Shown here in pieces: positions 34,812 through 42,661 of a stretch of 64,000 nucleotides of DNA. The first letter of the stretch is position 1; every line of letters starts with the position of its first letter. The stretch spans positions 186,001 to 250,000 of the forward strand of contig NZ_FWFV01000003.1 in NCBI RefSeq assembly GCF_900172315.1, written 5' to 3'. The notes beneath the pieces are model-generated. The model was not told where the DNA came from. It saw nothing but the letters and a program-made list of their open reading frames with translations, and ran no database searches. This DNA is from Palleronia marisminoris (GTDB taxonomy: Bacteria > Pseudomonadota > Alphaproteobacteria > Rhodobacterales > Rhodobacteraceae). The position numbers and the translations under genes were made by a program.

Positions 34812-35126
34812 GGGCGAACATGAGCAGAAATAATAATCTACATTAGTACTTTTCATGATTCCGCTAACGGTTCAACATGATGTGCCGAAGGCAGTACGCC
34901 GACACCACATAACGACGCGATGCAAGTAAGCAATGTGCGCCATGCGCATTTCTACCATATTATCGCTTGACTGTTCGTGATCGTTGTGAATGGCGCGCTG
35001 GACACAGCGGCCCTGAGTCGCCTATGGCATACCCACGAACGAACAGAGGCCCCCGCGTTGGCACCGCGACGGCCTCTTTGATCGAGCAACACAGCCTTAC
35101 GGCTGATGCTCACTAACTAGCACAGG
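34812..35126. other. 315-bp AT-richer gap before the primase-helicase
   Basis: No open frame of substance. The segment holds a hairpin with terminator form at 35045-35077 and AT-rich stretches near 34,830-34,860 and 34,960-34,990. These could carry promoter sequence for the primase-helicase gene. Confidence 0.5.
35045..35077 (+). terminator. Terminator-like hairpin before primase-helicase
   Basis: The arms AGAGGCC (35045-35051) and GGCCTCT (35071-35077) pair perfectly, with an extra internal GCG/CGC pairing, and are followed by TTGATC. It probably ends the small-gene transcript. Confidence 0.6.
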
Positions 35127-38100
35127 ATGCGCGTGAGCGCAAGGAATCGAGCAACAATGACTAACGCTGAACACGTAACCGCTCCCGAGGCGGAGCATGA
35201 AATTGATCCGAACTGCCCTTTCATCAGGGCCAGCGGTGGACTGCATGAGGACGACGATCCCGACGATACCGGCGACCGTGAGCGGAATGGGTCCGGCAGC
35301 ATGCTTTGGCTATACGACCGCTCGGAGTCTGACAACGTCATCAAGTTGAGCCGCCCCACGATCTCGAACATCGGCAGCGCCACCGTGGTCGGCGATCTTG
35401 ACGCGCCTAACGCTTCTACGCTCCTGAGTACCACGGCATGTGTTTCCACGGCGGTGAACGCACCTCGCGTGTCCGGCGACCGCTGGGGCGCGAAGGAAGG
35501 CTTGTGGGGCGACTTGCTCCACAAGTTCCTGATCGACCACCCTGAGCAGCCGGACAAGGGCGGCAACGCGATCTGCTTCTCTGAGGGGCAGCTTGCGCGG
35601 ACGATCAACCGCGAGAGGCAGCTCTTCAAGGTCGAGAAGAAGATGATCCGCATCCTTGCGCTGACGGCGGATATCGACGGCGGGTGTCGGGCCGAAGAGG
35701 TGATCCAGACCATTCGGGCGCGTGGTATCTTCGCCGTCGTTTACACGACCCATTCGCACACCGTGAAGGGCGGGCCGGGCAGCGACCGGTTCCGGATTAT
35801 CATGCCGCTCGCCGAGCCTTTCGAGCTGGGCAAGCGCGAAGACGATCCGAAGGCGTGGGATTACCGGCTTGCCCAGTGGAAGGCGCACTATTTCGGCTTC
35901 CTCGAAACGATCATCCCCGAGGGCGGAGAGATCGACTCACGCGGCGCGATGCCGTCCCAGATGATGTACGCCCCGGCGCGTCCGAGCGGAGCGGCCTACA
36001 AGCACTACATCCTTGCGGGGCGCGGTTTGTCGATTGATGACATGCCCGAGGGAGACCCGGCGAAGTACCGGAAGGCTGGGCCGTCCGGTGGTCCCCGTCA
36101 GGGAGCGGCGTCGAAAGTCACGAAGTCGCCGTTCCTGTCGGACGGGTTCAACCTTCTGGCGTGGCACAGTGACTACGGCGACGTGTTCGACCTGCGCATG
36201 TTCCTCGAAATGGTCGGATGGGACGTGCGCAACGGTGCAGGCGATTGGTACACGATTCAGTGCCCGAACGCAGCCGCCCACACCACCGAGTCCGATGAAG
36301 CTTATGCCCTTGACGGCCCGGACGCTGAGAATGGCGCAGTGATCCATTGCTTCCATGACAACTGCAACGGCGTCAGAACGTGCGACTTCCTCAGGATGCT
36401 GGAAGCGGATGCTTGCCTGCCCGACGGATACGACGCCCTGTCTCACCTCTTGTGCGACGAGATGTTCTACCCGGATGATATGGCGCCCGCCGTTTATGAT
36501 CACGGCGTCATGCGCCCGGTGGTGAAGCTGCGCACGGCGAAGGACGTAGAGCGGGCGTTCGAGCTTGTCGGTGAACTGGACGATGATGCCATTGCGTCGC
36601 TGTATGCAGGCGTGATCTGGGCCAAGAACAAGGAAAGCGCGAAGCAGAAGCTAGACGAGCTTGTCGGCGGCACCAAGAAGGACCGGGATAGCTACCGCAA
36701 GGCGGGGGAGAGCTACCTTTCGGACTGGCAGGCGAAGGAAGAGATAACGCAGGGGACGGAAGCCGCAGCGGACTTTGTGCTTTCTCTTGATCCGTCTGAT
36801 CCCCTCGGAGGAACGCCGGAGCAGAAGCTTGAAACGCTCAGCGCACGCTTTTCGATCTCCAACTACAAGGGGAAGGTTCTGGTATTCCGAAACGTGGGCC
36901 GGATCGCCTTGGAAGCAGGTGACGACTTGCTTGAGTTCTGGACGAAGGACGCGCTGAAGCAGTTCTACGCTCACGAAAGCTGGCCCGAGGGGGAGGGTCG
37001 TGACTTTAAGTGGGTGAATCCGGTGGACCGCTGGTGGGGGGAGGCGAAGCGGCATACCCGGGTCGTCTTCGATCCATCCGAGCCTGAGCACACGAACGAT
37101 ATTAACCTTTTTGACTCGAGTCGTTTTAGTCTGGAACCAGCGGAAGGGGATACTTCGCCGATCACGTGGTTTATCAAGAACATCATCTGCGATGGAAACG
37201 AGGAAGCTTATAAGTGGCTGATCCTTTACCTTGCCCACATGGTTCAGCGTCCTTGGGAGCGACCCGGAACCGCAATTGTGCTGTATGGCGACGGGCGTAG
37301 CGGCAAGGGAACTTTTGGCGAAATTGTCCGCCGCCTCACCTATCCCTACAATACTACGCTGATCGACCCGAACCACGTGGTCGGCACGTTTGCTGGCCCC
37401 GCTTTGGCAACCTCTTTGGCAGTGATTTCCGAAGAGGCGGTGTTTGGGAAGAGCGCGGAAGTCGCTGATCGTCTTAAGGGAATGATCACCCTTGAAAAGC
37501 AGCGGGTCGAAGCGAAGGGCGTGCAGTCTATCGTGGTTGCCGTCTACTACCGGATGTTCTTCGACAGCAACCATGATGTGCCTGTCCGGATCGAGGGCAA
37601 TAATAGCGAAATGCGCTTCGAGGTCCTCAAGGTATCGAGTGCCAAGATGGGTGACAAAGAGTACTTCAAGGAACTGTATGGCCATATCAATGGCCTCGCT
37701 ATGCAAGCGTTTCTGAAGGAGCTAGAAGAATATGATCCGGCTGTAGACAACCTCGAATGGGATGACGTTCGGCTCGCCCCTGAGACTGTGCACCGCAAGC
37801 GGATGTGGGCCGAGGGGCTTAACGCCTCCGATAAGGCGTTCATGGACATGCTGGAAGACGGAGAGTTCCTTTGGAAGGACGGAAGCGATAATTTCCGGGT
37901 AGTGCTGTCGGAGGACGGGGAGAACCGCCTTCCAGCGCGCCCGCTGGACGACTTCGTAAGAAGCTTCGCCAGTCGCTACGAAAGCGATTCCCGCCCCGCC
38001 ATCGCTGTCTGGAAGCGGCTTTTCCGGGAAGATCTGGCTAAGCCCAAGACGGCACGTTTGACCGTTGAAAGGCGAGTCATCAATGAAGGCTCCCAGCACG

Positions 38101-38261
38101 TGGGAACGGGTGAAACCGCGCAACTCGATTGGCAGCCCGTTGGCTTGAATACGTCGATGTACCACTTTCAGGGACTGAGCACGATCCGCGCTGCCCTTCG
38201 CGATAGGACCGGTCAGGAACTGGATGGGCTAGCAGAGCAGGCGACGGACGAGGCGGCTTAG
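35127..38261 (+). CDS. Primase-helicase (DUF5906-type, superfamily 3 helicase) replication protein
   Basis: A protein of 1044 residues. Residues about 170-330 contain ALTADIDGG and SHTVKGGPGSDRFRIIMPLA, as in archaeo-eukaryotic-type primases of plasmids and phages. A Cys/His set at about 380-420 (CPNAAAHT and HCFHDNC) may be a zinc site. The C-terminal helicase carries Walker A YGDGRSGKGTFG near residue 725, and the Walker B-like LAVISEEAVFG. Such proteins unwind the origin and prime replication of satellites and plasmids, so the element can probably replicate after excision. ATG 35127 has no good ribosome site; ATG 35157 (MTNAEHVTAP), with AAGGA upstream, is equally likely. Confidence 0.85.
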   Translation: MRVSARNRATMTNAEHVTAPEAEHEIDPNCPFIRASGGLHEDDDPDDTGDRERNGSGSMLWLYDRSESDNVIKLSRPTISNIGSATVVGDLDAPNASTLLSTTACVSTAVNAPRVSGDRWGAKEGLWGDLLHKFLIDHPEQPDKGGNAICFSEGQLARTINRERQLFKVEKKMIRILALTADIDGGCRAEEVIQTIRARGIFAVVYTTHSHTVKGGPGSDRFRIIMPLAEPFELGKREDDPKAWDYRLAQWKAHYFGFLETIIPEGGEIDSRGAMPSQMMYAPARPSGAAYKHYILAGRGLSIDDMPEGDPAKYRKAGPSGGPRQGAASKVTKSPFLSDGFNLLAWHSDYGDVFDLRMFLEMVGWDVRNGAGDWYTIQCPNAAAHTTESDEAYALDGPDAENGAVIHCFHDNCNGVRTCDFLRMLEADACLPDGYDALSHLLCDEMFYPDDMAPAVYDHGVMRPVVKLRTAKDVERAFELVGELDDDAIASLYAGVIWAKNKESAKQKLDELVGGTKKDRDSYRKAGESYLSDWQAKEEITQGTEAAADFVLSLDPSDPLGGTPEQKLETLSARFSISNYKGKVLVFRNVGRIALEAGDDLLEFWTKDALKQFYAHESWPEGEGRDFKWVNPVDRWWGEAKRHTRVVFDPSEPEHTNDINLFDSSRFSLEPAEGDTSPITWFIKNIICDGNEEAYKWLILYLAHMVQRPWERPGTAIVLYGDGRSGKGTFGEIVRRLTYPYNTTLIDPNHVVGTFAGPALATSLAVISEEAVFGKSAEVADRLKGMITLEKQRVEAKGVQSIVVAVYYRMFFDSNHDVPVRIEGNNSEMRFEVLKVSSAKMGDKEYFKELYGHINGLAMQAFLKELEEYDPAVDNLEWDDVRLAPETVHRKRMWAEGLNASDKAFMDMLEDGEFLWKDGSDNFRVVLSEDGENRLPARPLDDFVRSFASRYESDSRPAIAVWKRLFREDLAKPKTARLTVERRVINEGSQHVGTGETAQLDWQPVGLNTSMYHFQGLSTIRAALRDRTGQELDGLAEQATDEAA

Positions 38262-38285
38262 GTCGCTGGCGTGAGAACGATCAAG

Positions 38286-38307
38286 AGGGGCCGCGTTAGC
38301 GGCCCTT
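38286..38307 (+). terminator. Terminator after primase-helicase
   Basis: The hairpin GGGGCCGC-GTTA-GCGGCCCT (7 bp perfect plus a G-T pair) is followed by TTCTG, 24 bases after the stop codon. Confidence 0.7.
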
Positions 38308-38358
38308 TCTGTTGTGGCTGTTGCAGCGTCACTTTTTCTAAGATGTTGTTTTCTCTTC

Positions 38359-38498
38359 TTTGTTGTAGATGTTGTTGTGTTGCGGCCCGGAGCGTGGTCG
38401 GGAGCATTCCAGCGCGCGCACACTCCGGAGGAGGGATGCGCGCAAATGGCTTTGGTCTTGGTTCTATTCTTTTCAACAACAACAACATTTACAACAAA
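38359..38498. repeat. Long-spaced inverted repeat after primase-helicase: candidate origin or structured RNA
   Basis: Arms 38359-38378 (TTTGTTGTAGATGTTGTTGT) and 38479-38498 are inverted copies with one difference, which would be a G-U pair in RNA. Inside the 100-base spacer is GC-rich sequence with GCGCGCAC and ATGCGCGC repeats. The ATGTTGTT core occurs again at 38343-38350. No open frame with a ribosome site covers it. Position next to the replication gene and the iterated motif fit an origin. The strong stem would equally fit a non-coding RNA. Confidence 0.5.
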
Positions 38499-38615
38499 AG
38501 CAATCTGAAGCAGCACACCGCCGCAGGACCGGTCTTGCTATGTGGCACACTGCCGACCCATCACCGCACTGCGCGCCCCCGTCAGGGGGCTGCGAGCGCC
38601 TTCACCGGCGTCCAG

Positions 38616-39374
38616 TCAAACCGGCTGCGCCTCTTGCCATGCACTTTCGTAGATGCCAATCTTTGTCGGCGCGATGCCCGGCTGAAGCGGCACTAGGTAA
38701 GTAGGCTTTTTGCCAGCGTCCTTTATTGAGCCGCCAACAATCCAACAATCAGCGCCGTCCACGATCACGAGCCTATCATGTAAATCACGGCTCTTCCGCA
38801 GCTCAGGCTTCACCCCGTATTGAGATTCAAATGTTCGAGCGTGACCGGCAAGGTCCATGGAGTACTTACTGCAAAGAACCCTTATAGAACAGTTGCCGCC
38901 GAGCGGTCCGAGGTAAGTATCGAAGGAAACGCCGTCGAAATACGGATCAACGACGAACACTTCGCTCTGCGCGCCTAAGATGATCTCTTTCAGGTCCCGG
39001 AGGAAATCGTATTGCTGCTGGGCCTGATAGACTTGGCCAATCTCTTCGTGCCCATCAAGCTCTAGCTCAAGCCTGATTTCCTCTGCTGCGGCCAAGAGCT
39101 TCTGACGAAAGGACTCTCGTGAAGCTCTCCAAAACTGGACGGACGTCCCCCGGCTGCTCTTGAATGCTATTTCATGCTCTAGTCCCGTCCTTGCGAGAAG
39201 CGCACCGATCCGCGCAATCCACCGTTGCTGCGGAGAGCTAGCATCTGCAACATATCTGTCGCCGAAGGATGGTGCTGTTTCGAATTCGTGCAATAGCTTC
39301 ATCAACAGGATTTGGCGCTCTGCGGAACCATCTCCCATTAGCCTTTTCTGCAAGCGATTTAATTGATTATCCAT
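38616..39374 (-). CDS. Phospholipase-D-like phosphodiesterase domain protein
   Basis: A protein of 252 residues from the ATG at 39374 (TAAGG just upstream). A TTG at 39386 overlapping the preceding stop is possible. The N-terminal half is helical and charged. Residues about 130-252 form a PLD-like domain with ILGAQSEVFVVDPYFDGVSF, then the catalytic-type HDRLVIVDGADCWIVGGSIK (His near residue 199) and DAGKKPTYLV. One HxxR/D-type half-site is visible, as in PLD-like nucleases that dimerise. It forms an operon with the membrane protein 4 bases upstream. A nuclease or membrane-active effector in anti-phage defence is plausible but unproven. Confidence 0.7.
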   Translation of the reverse strand: MDNQLNRLQKRLMGDGSAERQILLMKLLHEFETAPSFGDRYVADASSPQQRWIARIGALLARTGLEHEIAFKSSRGTSVQFWRASRESFRQKLLAAAEEIRLELELDGHEEIGQVYQAQQQYDFLRDLKEIILGAQSEVFVVDPYFDGVSFDTYLGPLGGNCSIRVLCSKYSMDLAGHARTFESQYGVKPELRKSRDLHDRLVIVDGADCWIVGGSIKDAGKKPTYLVPLQPGIAPTKIGIYESAWQEAQPV

Positions 39375-39378
39375 GGCC

Positions 39379-40161
39379 TTACTCAACTAAAGTTGCTGCT
39401 GGGGGTTCGTCAGCCTCTGTAGGGACCGGCACCTCCCGCTGGCTCGTCACTTCCTGCGTGAGCGCCTCGATACTTTCGCGCAGGGCTTCAGCTTCACGGT
39501 CAGGGGTCATCAGCGGGACCAGTATGGTCGCGATAAGCGTCAGTAAAGAAATGATGACCGCAGCGCCCGCCATCCAGATACCTCTCTTCGAGGTAACATC
39601 ATTCGACGCAGCAGCAGCTTGAAAATCCCTGAGAAACCTCCCCGCGAGTTCCTGTAGCGTAAGCTGCGTGGTCACATTCTCACGCAAAACGCCCTCAATC
39701 TGTTCCAGACGCTGGTTCGTCTCCTCGAAAGGAGGCGTGAAGTTCGCGTGAAGGTCCGGAAAATCGATCTGCGGGGGGTCGGGTGGTCGGGGATATAGGC
39801 GCGCTTTCTGTCCAGACAGGTCACCCAACACATTGTCAACGTCTGCCGAGAAGTCAGGTGCCCAGTTCGCTTTCGCCAGCGCGTCCTGAAGCGCCTCTCT
39901 AGCGGCTCTAGACGTGATGTCCTCTTCAGCCAAGCTGTTGCGCTCACGTTCCCACGATAGCCCCTCAGCCATCGCCCTTGCTACATCCGGATCGTCCCAG
40001 CCCATTACCCCAGAAACCTGCGCGCGGTTCTCGTCTATTGCTTCCTGCATGGCGTCAATCTCTGCCGCCAAATCTTCAGGCATCGGATCCGCCGCCGACC
40101 TCGCATAGGCGGGTTGCTCGTCGTCGGCGTCGTCGCCCTTGCCTCTGTTAGTATCGTCCAT
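39379..40161 (-). CDS. Hypothetical protein with C-terminal transmembrane helix and coiled coils
   Basis: A protein of 260 residues from the ATG at 40161, with GAGGGG 6 bases upstream. The N-terminal 25 residues are acidic (DDTNRGKGDDADDEQ). Helical segments follow at about 30-100 and 140-190. One clear transmembrane helix (GIWMAGAAVIISLLTLIATI, about 194-217) and a short coiled coil (LRESIEALTQEVTSQ) lie toward the end. It probably anchors or senses at the membrane for the PLD-like partner encoded next. No family is recognised. Confidence 0.65.
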   Translation of the reverse strand: MDDTNRGKGDDADDEQPAYARSAADPMPEDLAAEIDAMQEAIDENRAQVSGVMGWDDPDVARAMAEGLSWERERNSLAEEDITSRAAREALQDALAKANWAPDFSADVDNVLGDLSGQKARLYPRPPDPPQIDFPDLHANFTPPFEETNQRLEQIEGVLRENVTTQLTLQELAGRFLRDFQAAAASNDVTSKRGIWMAGAAVIISLLTLIATILVPLMTPDREAEALRESIEALTQEVTSQREVPVPTEADEPPAATLVE

Positions 40162-40318
40162 CAACGCCCCTCTATCTGTTGCCGTAGGAGTATCCGTTAG
40201 AGGACGGGGCACCACAACCGAGGCGGTGCAAGATCGGCACCACAGCGGCCACCGACGAGGCGCTATGTAACTAAACCGATTGGTTCACTTTTGTTGCCTA
40301 TATGTAAACGAAGTTGAT

Positions 40319-40516
40319 TTAGCTATCCCGTGGGCGAAATCCGGCGAAAGGGTCGGCTTCGGCATCCCACCCTAGTCTGATATCCACGAACCCCTTCGCG
40401 CCGCAGACACGGCACCGCATCCGGTGCAGATCAGCACGACCCGGCAAGTCGGGTATGTCACCACGTCTCTCGCCCACGTGGCCACAGGGACAGTAGATGT
40501 AGAGCACGTTCACCAT
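40319..40516 (-). CDS. Small zinc-ribbon-like protein
   Basis: A protein of 65 residues. Two Cys pairs (YCPCGHVGE and MRCRVCGAKG) about 30 residues apart form a zinc ribbon. The tail DADPF-like DAEADPFAGFRPRDS is acidic. The start is uncertain: the ATG at 40516 begins MVNVLYIYCP, and ATG 40555 would add 13 residues. It is divergent from the resolvase gene. Function unknown; a nucleic-acid contact is possible. Confidence 0.55.
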   Translation of the reverse strand: MVNVLYIYCPCGHVGERRGDIPDLPGRADLHRMRCRVCGAKGFVDIRLGWDAEADPFAGFRPRDS

Positions 40517-40656
40517 GCGTTCTTTTCGCGCCACAAGACCGGCGCGGCAAGGCATTTCGAACCTGTCCGGATTGAGTAAACTCGCGCCAGACACCGAAAA
40601 AGCGCCTAAATGTGTACGATTAGAGTTGCGAATCATGGTTATCGTACGGTACCAAT

Positions 40657-40678
40657 TTATCAGACACCTTATCTGACA
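40657..40678. repeat. Direct repeats in the resolvase promoter region
   Basis: TTATCAGACA (40657-40666) and TTATCTGACA (40669-40678) are 10-bp direct repeats with a 12-bp period, directly before the resolvase ribosome site. Read on the other strand they are TGTCAGATAAGG and TGTCTGATAA. These match the motifs at both ends of the element, including an exact 10-bp match to 30794-30803. They may be a resolvase or regulator binding site. Confidence 0.55.
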
Positions 40679-40690
40679 TATGGAGGCAAC

Positions 40691-41257
40691 ATGGCCCACA
40701 TCGGGTACGCGAGAGTCTCAAGCCGGACTCAGGACCTCACTATTCAGACCACCGCCCTGACGGGCGCGGGTTGTGAGAAGATATTCGCGGAAAAGATCAG
40801 CGGCACCCGCACCGATGGGCGGAAGGAACTAAGCCGCATGCTCGACTACGTCCGCGAAGGTGACGTGCTCGTCTGTACCAAGCTCGACCGCCTCGCGAGG
40901 TCGCTTCCTGACCTGCTCAAGATCACTGAAACCCTTGAACAGAAGGGCGTGCAGCTCCGCTGTCTGGATCAGGCGATAGACACGACCACCCCCGAGGGGC
41001 GTATGACGTATCAGATTCTTGGAGCTGTTGCCGAGTTTGAAACGTCCATCCGGAAGGCTCGCCAGCGTGAAGGTATCGACGCCGCGCTGGCCAAGGGCGA
41101 CGACTCGCCATTCAAGGGACGTCCGCCTAGCATCAAGCCGGAAGAGGTCGCCGCAGCGGTCGAGAAGCACGGCAACAAGGCCGCAGCAGCCCGGGCGCTG
41201 GGTATCAGTAGGGATAGCGTGTACCGCATCCTACGGGAGGCACAGACGACCCCCTAA
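40691..41257 (+). CDS. Serine recombinase (resolvase/invertase family)
   Basis: A protein of 188 residues; the ATG follows GGAGG by 4 bases. The catalytic domain has HIGYARVSSRTQDLTIQ (nucleophile Ser in RVS), the KISGTRTDGRKEL and CTKLDRLARSLPDL boxes with the conserved Arg residues, and AEFETSIRKARQREGI of the E helix. A C-terminal Hin-like helix-turn-helix follows (KHGNKAAAARALGISRDSVY). It resembles plasmid resolvases that resolve multimers. In this element it may stabilise the replicating circle or act on its promoter repeats. Confidence 0.93.
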   Translation: MAHIGYARVSSRTQDLTIQTTALTGAGCEKIFAEKISGTRTDGRKELSRMLDYVREGDVLVCTKLDRLARSLPDLLKITETLEQKGVQLRCLDQAIDTTTPEGRMTYQILGAVAEFETSIRKARQREGIDAALAKGDDSPFKGRPPSIKPEEVAAAVEKHGNKAAAARALGISRDSVYRILREAQTTP

Positions 41258-42661
41258 CGGGGGCACCACCCCGACCCGGGAACGCCACCACCACACCAGC
41301 TCGCCCTGACACCGACACAGGACCGTACAGGACCGCTGAAGGCCTGCGTCAGCAGGCCCACCATTGCCGACACGGACTTGCCCGTCTCTGCCCCGCTCTG
41401 AGCCTGTACGGCATTAACTGGATTCTGTTAATTTACCGCCGAAATCCACTGCAAGCCGGGATTCCATCTACATCGGCGGAGACAGGGACTCGGGAGAGTC
41501 AGTCGATGCGCGCGTTAGCGGTCGATGGTATCATCATTGTAGGCGGAAACCAAGAAAACCCCTATAAATCCATGGGCTGGGACCCAGACCAGAGTACCCG
41601 GGTGGGGCCGGGATTCGGCCCAGTGGCCTCAAGCATAGACGGGAGCAACTCGCAAAAAATAGTTGCACTGACGCATTCCCGAAAGTTGCAATCAGGTTGC
41701 AATCCCAAAGGAAAACCATGTTTCCGACAGAAAGGGGGTATCCCCTTCTCGATTCTCAAGTCGCCGCACAAAAAATTCAAAATTTGGCAGAATTTCCTAC
41801 CGGAGAATCGGCTAGATAGCGGGTATCTGTAGGCGAGTCTCATTGGATTCCTGCCAATTATCAATAGCGGATACCATCTGTGACCCGTTTAGGGCAGAAT
41901 TATTGACACAAGTTCTTGATTGTGAGACTATATCGTAGGGAGCTGGTCACTCCCTCAGTCCTCGTCGCGCCTCTTGTTATCCTTTCCGGGGAGGCGCGGG
42001 TAGTGCGAACCGGGTGTGTTGCCATTCTCGGAACCGCATTTGTGGGGGCGGCGTGCTTTCCTAGCGGCGCCCCCATTCATCTGACCGCCCTCATTAAGAA
42101 ACCGGGCAGAGTAGATGATAGCCGTCGCACATTTCCTACGCGTCGAAATCGATGCAGCAGCCGCGAAGCATGGCGCCATTGCCTTTGCGGGCGTCGTGAC
42201 GTCGCGAACGACTGCGGCCAAAGTCCTAGAACGCGATATGGATGCACTCTCGAGCAATTCTTCGGCTTGTAAACCACCTGCACGAAGGAGACGACCATCA
42301 CTACCGCCAGCATCACCGCGACCAGCTCGGCGTCTCGTCGCACGAAACCTTAGGTGAAAACCCTTATCCGGGGGAAAAATTTATCCGATGACGCTGATGA
42401 AGTCGCAAAGCCACGACAGAGATTGGAGCGAGACCCCGCAGCCCAAGGGCAGTAGATACGACCTGCGCTGCGCGCAAGATAAACGAGAAAATCGACCGCA
42501 GTACTTGCTCAAGCTTAGGCCCAAGTTAGCTCCTACACCCTCGCGGACGTTGATTCACGCCCACTAAGAAAATCATCTAAATCTACTGCTCCGGATTGCG
42601 CGCTGCGCACTTTGCGGAGGCACCCTACCACCCAGTGAAGCTCATACGCTTCGAAAACTGA
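41258..42661. other. 1.4-kb AT-richer region without a confident gene
   Basis: Open frames up to 118 codons exist on both strands but none combines a ribosome site with a coherent protein. The best is a plus-strand frame at 42115-42357 starting MIAVAHFLRVEIDAAAAKHG, which degrades into Arg/Pro repeats. A hairpin GGCCTGC-GTCA-GCAGGCC lies at 41341-41358. The region could hold regulatory RNA or decayed cargo. Confidence 0.4.
41341..41358. terminator. Hairpin downstream of resolvase
   Basis: A perfect 7-bp stem GGCCTGC/GCAGGCC with a GTCA loop lies 83 bases past the resolvase stop. There is no T-run, so termination would be weak; it may mark a structured RNA end. Confidence 0.4.

Noticed and set aside
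41506-41832. Plus-strand open frame of 108 codons in the element gap
   Set aside because: No ribosome site and no recognisable fold; a single open frame of this length is expected by chance.
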